Source: Annulohypoxylon bovei var. microspora (Eukaryota > Ascomycota > Sordariomycetes > Xylariales > Hypoxylaceae). Taken from it: a DNA stretch of 64,000 nucleotides. The notes under the pieces were generated by a model. That model did not search any database. It saw only the letters and a program-made list of their open reading frames with translations, and was not told where the DNA came from. Each line of letters starts with the position of its first letter. Position 1 is the stretch's first letter. Both the position numbers and the translations under genes were made by a program. Below are positions 45,353-56,736 of the stretch, one piece after another. The DNA is taken from NCBI GenBank assembly GCA_022836615.1, contig MU405305.1, forward strand, positions 88,596 to 152,595, in the 5' to 3' direction.

Positions 45353-48300
45353 CTAGCCCTTATTCGGCGGGGAGTCCGCGAACCGGATCCCGCGCCTGGC
45401 GGGCGGTACTCTAGGGGTATCATCGTCGTCGCTGTCGCTGTCCTCCTCCGGCGCGCCGCTCTCTACGCCTAGCGCCGCCTCTCTCCTCCGCCTCTCCGCC
45501 GGCGTCTCTCCTACGTCGTTGTCCTCGCGCACGCTCGCGAAAGCCGCTATTCTACGTCTTCTCTCCGCCGCCGTCTCCCCCGTGTCGGATGTCGGCGCCT
45601 GGTCCGAGCCCACTGTTGCGCTGCGTCCGCGGGCGGGTTCCACGCGGGTAGGAGATTTGCTCGAGTCTCGCGTGCTGGTGCTTGCCTGAGTTACGCTGAT
45701 GTGAGGGTGGACCAGAGTTTGCTCAACGTCCGGTGCGTTCGGTGTGCTCGCCCCGGGCCCTTCCGCTGCTATCGACTTGACTGCCGGGGGAGCTGTGGAC
45801 TGATCCACCACCTCGCGGCGCGTTCTAGCATCTAACTTCTGTACTTCGCTGAGGAAATCGTCCTTGTTCATACGGCGTCCAACGCCGCCGATCGTGAACC
45901 GAATACCTCGGTCATCCTCCGACCTCCCTCCGGGAGGAGAGGTAGCGTCTTGTCTCCTCTGCTCGGCAGCGCCTCCACGATTGAAGCCAGGCCATACCCC
46001 GGTTCTTGTCCTGGCTGGAGGCCTGGAACTACTAGCTTGGGCAGGCTCCGGTTGAGATGGTTCTCCAGGTCTAGCGTCAGACGGCTTAACGAGACCACCC
46101 ATTCCCATATACTTCAAGCTAGTCGCAACATAGTCTTTGTTGTCGCCGGGTAGATCGTATTTTCTTACGACCTCTCCATCCTCATCCTCGACAATAATCT
46201 ACAAATAGATGTTAGCGATTCTACTCTACGAACAAGGATATTGGAGATTGTGCTTACCGTATTGCCGAACTGGTATGCCCTGGCTGGCTCATGCTTCCGC
46301 TCGGTCTTGGTCTTCTCCTTGCGTTTTTGTGTCTCCTCATCACGCCACTTTCCAATGCTTTTCTTGAGCGAATCAATTGTCCAACCAGGCTTCTGAGTTT
46401 CGGCTTTGGCCTTCTCCTTTATTTCATGTAGATGTAGATCTTTGATTGGGTGTTGCCCAGTTTCCTGGACTGCAAGAACCTGTCCTTCTTGATCCTCAAT
46501 TACAATGTGTTCGCCCTCGTCATACACTTCCAGCTCCTCATGTTGTTCGTGCCTAGCTAAATGCTCACGTTCCGCTTCGTGTTCTCTTGTGACATCCAAG
46601 GTTTTCTCTGTGTCCTTTTCGCTGTCCTTCTCATGAGCTTCTTCCGATGGCGAGCTGGGACTTTCTTGCCGGGGGGACATAGGCGGTACGGAGTCAGAAG
46701 GTGACATAGGCTCCGTAATCTCGCTCGTGCTCTTTCGCTGGGGAAAAATAGCCGACTGACTAACAGGCCCACCAGGTCCAATGCCATCGTCCCACTTCTT
46801 TCGGCTACGGCGTCGGCCAGATAGAGATGAAGCACGACTTCCTGCCCTACTTGGATTGTCCTCTTCACGTTGGCGACGCAGGAATTGCCCAGGTAGCCCA
46901 GTAGGTCCTAATGTGCCAGGTGGAAAGTCTGGCGATTTGATCTCTTCGAAATCGGTGTCGGACATAGTTCGTGCCTGTGATCGTGATTGGGATGAGATTC
47001 GTGGTAATCGGCTCATCCATGCAGGACCGTCTTCCGGAGCAGTTGTGAAAGACATGGTGATGGACAGAGTGTTGATGCGCTTGCCCAAAGTAAATACAGC
47101 TATCGAAGAACCATGAACCAGGATGGAGGCGATTACCATGAAAGTGACAATAGGCCAGACCAGGACGATGACATTATAAAATTCAACATCAGGGTCTGGG
47201 AGCTCTGCTGTTGGAATACTATGTTCACTCTCTAATTCGGCACGGGCAAGCAAGGCGACGAAGATGGCTCCTACACCGATGGGACCGAAATGTCCAGCGA
47301 ACAGAGCTTCACGCCAAGTCTTGATGTCGGGGATGATCGGTTTAAGTAGCATCATGATCGGGATTCGACGGAACAAGATAACAAAGATAGCCATAACAGT
47401 GAGTCTCCAAGCGGAAAGGCCAATATCGTAATTATTATACTGCTCCCAAGGAATGATGGTGCCAAGGTAGACAAAATAAGCCAAGTTGAGCAGTAAGTCG
47501 ATAACGTTAGATACGTGCGACTCTTCAGTCTTCTCACTGAACCAACCGTCGTTCGAAAACCCAACACCAGCAGCAAATCCGACCAACAAGTCGTCCACAC
47601 CCAGAATGCTACCGGAGCCGGCGCAAAAGAGAGCCAAGGTAAAGTAAAAGACTAGGAAGCTTTCGCGATCGATCAAGTCGTGCTTTTCGGCGAATTTGAT
47701 ACCGTGTCGTGCTATGTACCCGATCAGAAAGCCGTAAACAGCACCAAATATGCACTCGTATAGAACGGTGTAGACAAGCCAATGGTATGTAGTTTGTTTA
47801 GCGTCTAGATTCTCCTGAAGTAGATAGAGGGAAAGGTAGATGAAGGGAAAAGCCATGCCGTCGTTGCAACCGGACTCGGCAGAAAGCACGTCTCTCAAGT
47901 GCTTCGGTACCCGTTTCGCGAACTTTCCCTTACCTACGACCGAAGAAGCAAGGACGGGATCTGTTGCCGTGACGCAAGCCGCAACGACCAAACTCTCCAG
48001 CCAAGTTAGCACCGGGAACAACCACCAGACAATCAGACTCGTAATCAACCAGCCAAAGGTCATGACGGGGAGTAGCAGGAACACGACGGATTTCCAATGC
48101 TTTTCCATATAATATTTCGGCAATTCTACTCCGACGGCAAAGCACTGGACGACCAGGACGATTCGAGAGAACTCGAGGGTAGTCTCGTCGACATTTCCCC
48201 ATGAATCCGGGTTGATTAGATTCGCAGCATGGGGACCAAAGATGACACCGCATATAGTAGCTATAGTAGCTTCACCGATATACATGCGCTCCTTAATGAC

Positions 48301-48390
48301 GGAAGAACAAAGCATAAAAAGCGAAGTGAAGCCGCCCAAGATGATGTACACCAAGTGGGGCTTGGTGATCGAGAGGTGATCCCACGCCAT
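45353..48390 (-). CDS. NHA1: Plasma-membrane Na+(K+)/H+ antiporter, Nha1/Sod2 type, 992 residues
   Basis: CPA1-family exchanger exporting Na+/K+ for H+, for salt tolerance and pH homeostasis. Exons 48390-46258 and 46198-45353. About 12 membrane segments fill residues 10-450. Ion-path motifs are TATDPVLASSVV (Asp near 144) and AESGCNDGMAFPF (Asn-Asp at 176-177). The cytosolic tail (450-992) is very long and charged, with EVYDEGEHIVIEDQEGQVL, GWTIDSLKKSIGKWRDEE and, across the splice site, YQFGNTIIVEDEDGEVVRKY. These are typical of the regulatory tails of fungal Nha1. Near the end GETAAERRRR and GETPAERRRR form a duplicated motif, followed by the acidic run EEDSDSDDDDTPR and then PPARRGIRF. The last exon is GC-richer than the first. 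ATG at 48390 starts directly before the first helix. Confidence 0.93.
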
Positions 48391-51300
48391 GGTTTATCGC
48401 CGAACCTCGCGGGGCAAACTCGGTTCGGGAATCCGTGGAAGAAGAGATATGTAGAAGAACGGAAGATCGTAACCTAAAAGTCGCGGTTCAAGGAGGTCGT
48501 TGATCGGACGAAGGCGCGAATACGGGATCCCTTGCAGAAAGCGAAAAGAGTCCAAGAGACGATGAAGGGTTAGAGACTCCCCGACTTATGGATACGGACC
48601 TGGGGAGGATATTCTGATCTAGATGCATTCAGGATGACGATTGCATGCCAAGTGACTGGCAAACTAGCTATACAATGGGCTAAGACGAGAAGAGAAGCCG
48701 AGATAGCCGCTAAATGCGAGATTCAAACGAAATCTCTCAATACATTTGTTTACGCGTAGTAGGCGCTCATGAGGGGTGATGCGCCGGCGGCATGAAGCAT
48801 CAAGCAAATAGAATGTGCAGGGAAGATCAGATCAGTTTACCGTCTTGATGCCCAGCAAGGGATCAAAATAAAAAGACGGGGAAAGAAAAAATGAAAAGGA
48901 AAAAATAAAAATAAATAAATAATCCAAAGATGGGGGGATAACTCTCAACAAGTTCAATGTTGCGGTACAAGTTAGAATTATAACAAGACGAAGAAAGAAG
49001 TGGCAGCATTAAAGTTTTTGTACTTTCGATTAAAAAACGTTCATTTTGAGCAGCAGGCTTTCGCAACCCACAAGCGATGATGAGATTTACTGCGTAGTAG
49101 GGATCTTGATGGGTCCGGTTCAGGGATGGTGGTAGAGACTAGTACAATTGTAGTGGGGGCTTGGGCAGTACACTAGACAGACGTGCAGGGACCCATGCGA
49201 CCCGGATGGGTCTACTCTGCTACTACGCAATGATAGGCCTAGACGCGGGTTTGGGCGGTGTGTATTCTCTAAGTACTGCGGACTAAGCTCGACCCTTCGC
49301 CGCTTTTTTAACACATATCCCACACTTATCCTCGGCGCGGAGGGTTAGGACATGACCCGGCTTACCAGAGCGAACCAATGATCTGATACAATTGAGGCTC
49401 TTCAACCGAACAAAGGATTAGAAAAACTAAGGTTAGTGCAGAGCGGGTTAAGGCGGGGAGAAATTCCAGATGAATTAGATACCTATACATACCTACTTAC
49501 ATAGACATACATACATACATAATACGATGTGATGTATCCATCTCCAAGATTGCGGGGAGTTAGTTCAATATTCTTTGTTTGCATGCGGATATAGAGCTTC
49601 CTTCATGTGTTACATGCATACCTCCCTAACATATAAGAGAAGAGGTCCGGCAAACTGAAAGTGAAGAAAAAAAAGAAAAAAGAAAATGAACCGCCGGAAT
49701 GTTGTCGACACGGGCTGATGTCTCCGATGTTGTGAAACTCCACATCATTCCACGACAAATATTGACAAATAGTATACACCTGCTTGATGAGTTAGGTGGT
49801 CAAAATGTCGGAAGAGGGTATATGGAGTTGCCTTCTGGTTTAAGCCGAGTTGCCGTCCACTCCCGGATGATAGGCATTGGGTTGGAGGTGTCATCAACCT
49901 TCCGCGCGGGGTGTTGATGCTAGACGGTAGGTATATAAATCCAAAGTGCGTCTCCGGATAGGCATGTGACTGTAGTATACGATAAATTGATGAAAATGAT
50001 GAAAAAGATAAACGAGCTGCAGTAGATATAGTATGTATTAGACAGATCTTCTTCCGCAGATCACACCTACTATATTAAATTCCTACATTTAAACGTACGA
50101 TGAGCGAAGCAAGATTTTCCCTATCTGATTATTGAAGCAGCGAAGTGAAGATTTTAAGTCAAGGCAAGTAAAGATAGGCCGTGCTAAAAGTACTAAAATG
50201 CTAAAGCGGCATGGCGCTAAACTCAAGCCGGATAGTTCACTTTCCGTCTAAGTACATAGTCGATACTTAATGGTCAAATGTTTCAATCTCTCGTGGGATA
50301 CGACGTCTAAAGACCCTTGTCTCAAAAAAATGATTCTTCAATCAAATGCTTTTCAATGTTTTCATCATTTTTCAAAACTCTTCTCTATCATTATCTTAAC
50401 CGTGATTGGACCTTTTTAGAAATGTCAGATTTCTCTCACCTACCACTGCATCAGTGCTACCCATAGATTCTTATTTCGAGAACAATCTTTTAATATATTT
50501 ACTCGAGTTTCGGCTTAATGACTCGTAACAGTGGCGTAACAATCGCAGCCAAAAAGCCAAAAAGCCAAAAAAGCAGAAGGTCGTGGCGCAGTTTGACGGC
50601 CAGTGTCCAACAATGTCCAACAATGTCCAACGTGACATTTAGCCTTCTTGGCGGCTCTTACGGGAATCGGCGAGACCCCAACCATCCCAACCATTGACGT
50701 CGTCTTCTCCCTCGCTTACGGTGCCTACCAAGGTATTTGACTATCTCCAACATCACCCGGACCGGCACGTTCTAGCACGTCTAATGCATGGGCGGACTCG
50801 GCATTCTGGGCGACAAGACTTAGGGCATTGGCGAGAACATTGGCAAACCACATTATTCACCGCAGTCGCAATAGAGCAAGCTTTGTTCAAGCTTCTCGTA
50901 TGATACGACCCCCCCCTTCTTGTCCCCATATCAAGCAGTGGAAGCCAAGAAGCTACTACGTAATCGGGATTCTTTATACTACAGTAGTATGTAGGTACCT
51001 ACCTACCGTCGAATTCGCCATTACTTCACCGCCCTCCCGACTTGTTCCCCGATGCTGCCGGAGTCCGGCTGTTCTCACCGGCGCACGTGGGGGTTGTCAA
51101 ACTTCCAGGTCCCACCACGCAGGTTGACGCTCTAGAACGCGCAGCACAACAGTAGTCTAGGTCACGAGGCTATTTGGACGTCCGTTTGCGGCACGCAAAT
51201 CCATGCCGTTACATGGTTATTGTATTAATCATCGGGCTCGTTGCGGGTTATGTAACCGTAAATTTTCCAATTTTTGCCCAGCCAAATTCGACCAAACGGA

Positions 51301-52474
51301 ATGGCCACCAGCCCGTTGTGCGACTTTGGTAGTAGTCGCTAGGTCAAATAGTAGCCAAAATTTTCCGCATGAATTGAAATTTCCACATCCTTACGCGGCC
51401 CGCGCCACGTAAGTCCAGGTATCTTTTCATATACCAGCAGACCAGTCAGCCTTTAGTCCCGTTTTTACGGCATTTTAGAACCTCAGCTCTTATCGGAGAT
51501 ATTTCGAGCTACATACATACACTAAACATTAGCCTCTACCTATTCCCCGGGATTGAAAGCAATCAATCTTCTTAATACCTAGCTACCTTTTTGGAATATC
51601 CCCGTTAACTCCTTAAGCCCGTATCTTAGGCAAAAAGTGTCAACATGCGAATTTTTATGAACCATGAACCATAACTTTTATCGTCGGGCTGCAAGAACGC
51701 TTTAATAGCAATATTATTAGCATGGGTAGGAATTTTCAGCTTCTAAAAAAGCAAGGGGTTAATTAGATATAGAAATCTTTTTACGACCCAACATTTTAAT
51801 CCGTAGGTGGTTGTTTGAAATAAGACTGCTATATTTAACTCCTTGTTATGAATTAATCTCCAATCATCACCGGTATGCAGCACTCCAATACGAGATGTGA
51901 CGTGTACGTCAAGGCGGACAATATCATTGTTGACAGGACATCATAAAGCGCGTCAGTTGCGCCAGGTCACATGAATTGTTATGTATGTGGGTTAGGTGAT
52001 TCAGCCCTAGCCTCGAGATCTAGACGTTCAATGTTTTCTTTCATGTCTCATCAGTAAAGTCGCATGATTAAGCTCAACCTATCAAGAGATGTGTATCTTG
52101 TAAGACATCTAAGATGCCGACTTCTCGCCTTACACCTAGTAGCTAAAGAAAACATCTACGGTAGAATAGTTCTAAAAATGGGAGTCTACGCTAGATGAGC
52201 CGTTGCCTGAAGTATAGAGGCAAGCTAATATTGGTGATGGCAATAGACGAACGAAGCGAGTAAGCATATATAGAGTTTTTGGTTATAGAATAAGCTGATT
52301 GATGATTCAATAGTTGGGATATCTCTATGTGCTGACCCAAAAACTTACTGCGAAGCTACCTACGTACCAAAAAAAACGTACCAAAAGAACGGTCGCATAA
52401 AAATTTACCTATGCAACTTCTCAATCGCCCAAACCTAGCCGAAGCCCCCTTAAAGTGCATGCTCAAGAAGGCGC
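48391..52474. other. 4-kb gene-free stretch between NHA1 and scytalone dehydratase
   Basis: No gene is supported; open frames such as 49699-49917 and 50694-50903 look random. Local repeats are GCCAAAAA units near 50547-50575 and CAATGTCCAA units near 50602-50632. A TAGGTACCTACCTACC word lies near 50993-51008. It contains the promoter of NHA1 near 48391-48900. Confidence 0.6.
50602..50632. repeat. Tandem TGTCCAACAA-type units
   Basis: Three near-identical 10-nt units (two CAATGTCCAA, one CAGTGTCCAA) just after a GCCAAAAA-rich stretch. Confidence 0.85.
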
Positions 52475-53163
52475 TCATGCCTCGGTCGGGACGCTCTTCA
52501 CCGTAATCGAGACTCCCTGCGCCTTCGCCGAAAGCTCCTCGCCGAACTCCTCGCGGCCGCCGGCGAAGACCTTGTCGAAGTCGTACTCGCTCCAGCGGAT
52601 ATCCGGGTTCAGCCCCGCGAATTTCCACACGCCGTCGACCTTGCGGTACCAGTGGACGTTGGTGGAGTGGGCGTGCCCCTTGACGGCGACGTGGGTGCGG
52701 CTCGCGTCCGTGTACCGCTGGTGCGGCACGCGCAGCTGGTGGGTGCCGACCACCTCCGTCTCCGAGATCTTCTCCCACTTAGTGCCGCCGATGAAGTGCT
52801 GTGTCTTGAGGAGCGGGTCCCCCAGGACGGACGTCTGCGAGACCATGGCTACGAATTCTTCGGCCGGTATTGCTTCCCAGAGCTTGTCTAGGAAAGAACG
52901 GTAGTCGACCTAGTTTTGAATAAGTTAGTTCATAAGGTTGTTATGGATTTTTAAATCTATGGTTGGTTGAACGCACTCGCAGAGTGGGCGCAATGCACTT
53001 CCGCAGTCTGTCCCAGTCCTTGGTGTCGTAGCTGTCAGCCCACTCGACGAGGCAAGCCTGCAGGCCGAGGTAGTCTAATCATCATCATCAGCATAGACAT
53101 TCCAGAAAGGCAAAATCATGTGTTCTTCGCCGTACCCTCGAAGCTGATATTTCCAGTAGCCAT
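52475..53163 (-). CDS. SCD1: Scytalone dehydratase, 186 residues
   Basis: Dehydrates scytalone to 1,3,8-trihydroxynaphthalene and vermelone to DHN in melanin synthesis. Exons 53163-53136, 53074-52977 and 52909-52475. All active-site positions known from the Magnaporthe enzyme are present at a constant offset of five: Tyr25-Asp26 (in ADSYDTKDW), Tyr45 (DYRSF), His80 (QHFIGG), His105 (PHQRY), Ser124 and Asn126 (GHAHSTNVHW). The core LDKLWEAIPAEEF is also visible. The protein is a little longer than usual because of a C-terminal tail after FDKVFAGG. The last exon is GC-rich. No other melanin gene (polyketide synthase, THN reductase) is in the window. Confidence 0.95.
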
Positions 53164-54224
53164 CTTAGACAAATTTGAATCTGCAATGAGAAAGCTTCGA
53201 TCTAGAACCAATAACGGTGCCTATGGATCTCTGCTTTGACCTTACATAGCAGTTATTTATGTACGGTATTCCCGTAAATTGCCACTTGTAAACGGAACCC
53301 CGACATGTCCGTAGCTTGGACATGGATGTCACTGGAATGTCACTTGAATGTCAGCGCCTCCCTCTTGAGATCCTTCGGCACGGGTGGGCTGCTTGGTAGT
53401 CCGCACCGGATTTCCCCACTTACAAGTTACGATGAACGTCAGAATCAAGGGGCTTACACAAGCCACCTCGCTAACTTAGAGCTTTTCGACTATTTGTTGC
53501 ATAACTTACCTATTTCGCCCATCAGTTGAGGTTAAACTGCTCATAAAGCTAAGAAGAGGAGAGGTTCGTTAATGCAGAAGTTGCTGCAACATCGTCTCAC
53601 TTTGAAACAGTCCGGATTGACAATTAGGTAATCACTTAAAAGTTAAGCTTCCCGCTGAGTCGCTACTAAACTGAATCTTGTCAAAGACCCAGTTTTTCTT
53701 GATTTGCTTCTTGATTTGGTTGGCTGAACTTGGGACCGGGGGTGGGGTAGGCTAGACAAACCCCGGTCAGGCACAAGCTTAGTGTCAAGACAAAAGGGGT
53801 CAACCTTCTCCTTCTCCTTCAAGATAAATCACACAGGTCTTATGTAGAAGTTACTGTAGAATCAAGCATTGTACCCAGCTCGGCTGTATCAAAGATGATT
53901 CGAATAGGTAGCTATATTAGCCCTTCTCCATTACCCGAGGAATAAAATCAATCAATACTTAACTTTTTTAAAAGGTTAAGTTCAACCGCAACCTGTTCGG
54001 AAGCGATACCTACCTAGTGTATCTGTCTGGAAACCGTCACGTTGTCACGTGGACAGAGACCTCAGCTTAGATCTTATTGGTTATATAAGCGCCGTGACGT
54101 CGGGACACTTAGGTACCTATGTATCTGGGAAGGTAGTTAGTTGCATTAATTATGTATCTTGCGGCTTGCTTAGGTACCCACCTACCTACCCAGGTCCTAG
54201 TACTGGTGTCACGGAAGATTCCAA
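53164..54224. other. Intergenic region upstream of SCD1 and of the NLR-like gene
   Basis: Divergent promoter region. No gene is supported, and in particular no NACHT-domain exon is seen upstream of 54225. A TCACGTGGAC word lies near 54043. Confidence 0.6.
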
Positions 54225-56287
54225 GATGCACCTTGCCTGTGTAAACGATTCTGGGGAAGTGGTCGATATTGCTGCCGCTATTGCAAAACAACCTTTCGAG
54301 ATCCGATCTCTGCTGCTGGATTCGTTGTTCTCATCCTTCCAGCTTCTCCCAGGCTCTCCCGACTTCTTTCATGCAGAACATGGTATTCGCGAGGCACTGC
54401 TCAAAGTCCAGGGCCAACAGGAACGATACGCGAGAACGTATATCCTTACGCGGTCTCTCGATACTCGCACAGAGAGAACCCCAAGGGCAAATCTGATCCA
54501 TGCTTCCTTCCATCACGGCGGTCCCATATCGCTTCTTGGTGTTTTTTACGCCACCCTTGACGCGCACCGCAACACCCGCAGCCGCGAGACCCTCGACTAC
54601 CTTCTAAATAGGGCCCCCGAAGAATCCAGACTCGCATTGATCCACCGAACCAACACATTCCCCTATAACCCTTCCGTAATTACCTGGCTCGAACGTATCT
54701 TCGACAGGGTTGATTTGGACGCACAGGGGCTTGCATGTATTCTGCAATGGTTGGGTACATCTAACATACCAGTAGACATATTTCGCCGAGCCAGGGTGTC
54801 CTCCTTAATCTGGGGGGCCGATGGCGAGGTGACTGGCCTTCCCTCTCGCATCGTCTCCCTAGTCAAAGATGAAGAAAAGCTAGCTACAGCTACCCGGAAC
54901 CTAGAGTTCCCCGGGTTTGCTAAGTCAAAGCCACCTGTGATAGATATGAATAGGCGCGTAGCTGAGCTTCTCAAACATCGGCTGCAAACTGCCGTGTGGC
55001 TCCCAAAAGCGGCCAAGATCATTTTCCACGCAATACCTAAATACGTACCGGCGGGGCCTGAGTATGCATTGGAGTCCATCTAAGATGCAAAGCCTTAGCG
55101 AGCTAATTTTAAATAGGGAAAATTGTGTCCAAAAATGCGAGTCGCTGATACCCCATATCGCACTCATTCTAAGCCATCTGGGCCATACCCAGGTAGAAAT
55201 CCTTCTCGACCAGATGGATCTTAGGGAGGTAGTCGAGGCATGTTTGTCAGTATCGTATTTTCGCGATAAACATTGGAAGATGCAAGCCATCTCGGTTGCC
55301 ACACGTGCCATCAATGCCTCGCAGGATAATGTTGCCAGCAAACCACTGCTCCAAGCTAGGGTGGATGCAAGGAAGTATTTTCTATCCGTTTTATATCCGG
55401 ATAGCAATATCGACGGAAATCAAGAAGACCAAGTCAACATTCCTGTGGTTGACTGCCGCTCCAATGCCTTCGCAGCAGCTCTGGCGATAGCAAAGGCTCG
55501 AAAATGTGTACAGCTGAACCAGTTATCGTCCGCCCTCAACCACCTAGAGAACCATGTTGTCCTGAATAGTAACCCCCCTTCAACTCTAGAAACCATTTGG
55601 AAGCATCGCACAGATCTCATGCGTGCCAGGATTTTACGCTTTGAAGGTCATTTCCAGCAGGCCTACGATATTCTACTGACTTTGCCGCAGTGCATAAACG
55701 CAGTCTGGATGTTGCTCAGTATGGTGCTTTGCGAGCTTGGTAGATACGATGAAGCAATTGAGATGCTTAAAACACATAATCCAACCCAAGAAAAGACCAA
55801 CCTACGAGCTCGGCTCTGCCTAGCCCATGCATATCTCTTGAAATGCATGCATGCGTCGCTCAGAGGGCAAGTCCTTGACCAGGTGTCATTGCAAATGTCA
55901 GGTGACATCTATGAGGAACTCGGTCATCACCACCCCAGTAATTACTTTGAGAAGATGGAATATCTCTCCATCCTAATGGGTCTCGCAGCCGTTAAGCACA
56001 TGGGCGGCCAAGCCAACGCCGCTTTGATCGCGTGGAAGAAAGCGCTCGATACCTCAACTGAATGGCTTCCCGCTGGCTATACAGATATGATAATTTCGTA
56101 TTCTATAAGCGAACTCGAGTCACGGAGAGAATGCTACATTATGGCAGATGTCTTTGCAAGACAAGCGGGCATGTTATTCTCCAAGACTGGCCGACAGCAT
56201 CATTTCCCTGGTCTGGGATCCTTCTGGCCTGATATCATAGGGAACTGGCGCTCTTCCCGAGGGCAAGATCTAATCATCCCTTACTGA
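54225..56287 (+). pseudogene. NLR-like gene remnant: winged-helix and TPR-like part without NACHT, with apparent frameshift near 55060
   Basis: The first frame (54225-55083, MHLACVNDSGEVVDI...) and the second (open from 54962, coding-like from about 55060 to 56287) read as one protein. The first part contains ILQWLGTSNIPVDIFRRARV and VAELLKHRLQTAVWLPKAAK, then IIFHAIPKY. That order is typical of the region after the NTPase in fungal NLRs with TPR-like ends. The second contains AALAIAKARKCVQLNQLSSA, VWMLLSMVLCELGRYDEAIE and AALIAWKKALDTSTEWL, i.e. TPR-like helices. A +1 shift near 55060 joins them. The only canonical GT-AG intron that would do so (55045-55084) is 40 nt without branch site. No P-loop is present, so it is also 5'-truncated. 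An intact two-gene reading is possible but less likely. Confidence 0.6.
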
Positions 56288-56736
56288 GCTGACCACCATA
56301 ACAAGATATTTAGTGCTATTCCATCTATCTACCTACGGTTAGACTATATACTTCACGTATCAGGGGTAATTATCATATTCTATCTGGATGTTTCAACCGA
56401 GTTCTATGTACCCACGAAATTTGGCCTATGGCCTTTTCTAATACCCCTGGTTATTAATATTTGCGGGATAACCGTATTTTTATTATTCCGTATTGAGCAG
56501 GCCTCCGTCGAATGCGAGACGTAGCCTGAACTCGGGTTATCCCATACCTCGACACCAAAATCTGTATGAAGAAACACAGTGTTATTAATACATGGTACAC
56601 TTGATCTGACTCCATTCTGCGCAACGTACCTAGGTTAGTTGTTAAACTCGGTTCATTTTTTTTTCTATAAAAAAAATGTCACAATACATGGAAAGAAGTT
56701 AAAGGGGCATAATGGCTGAGTGGAACAAGAATTCTA
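56288..56736. other. Convergent 3' region
   Basis: Between the NLR-like remnant and the DHA2 transporter gene. AT-rich, T8 and A7 tracts near 56660-56680. No gene. Confidence 0.6.
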
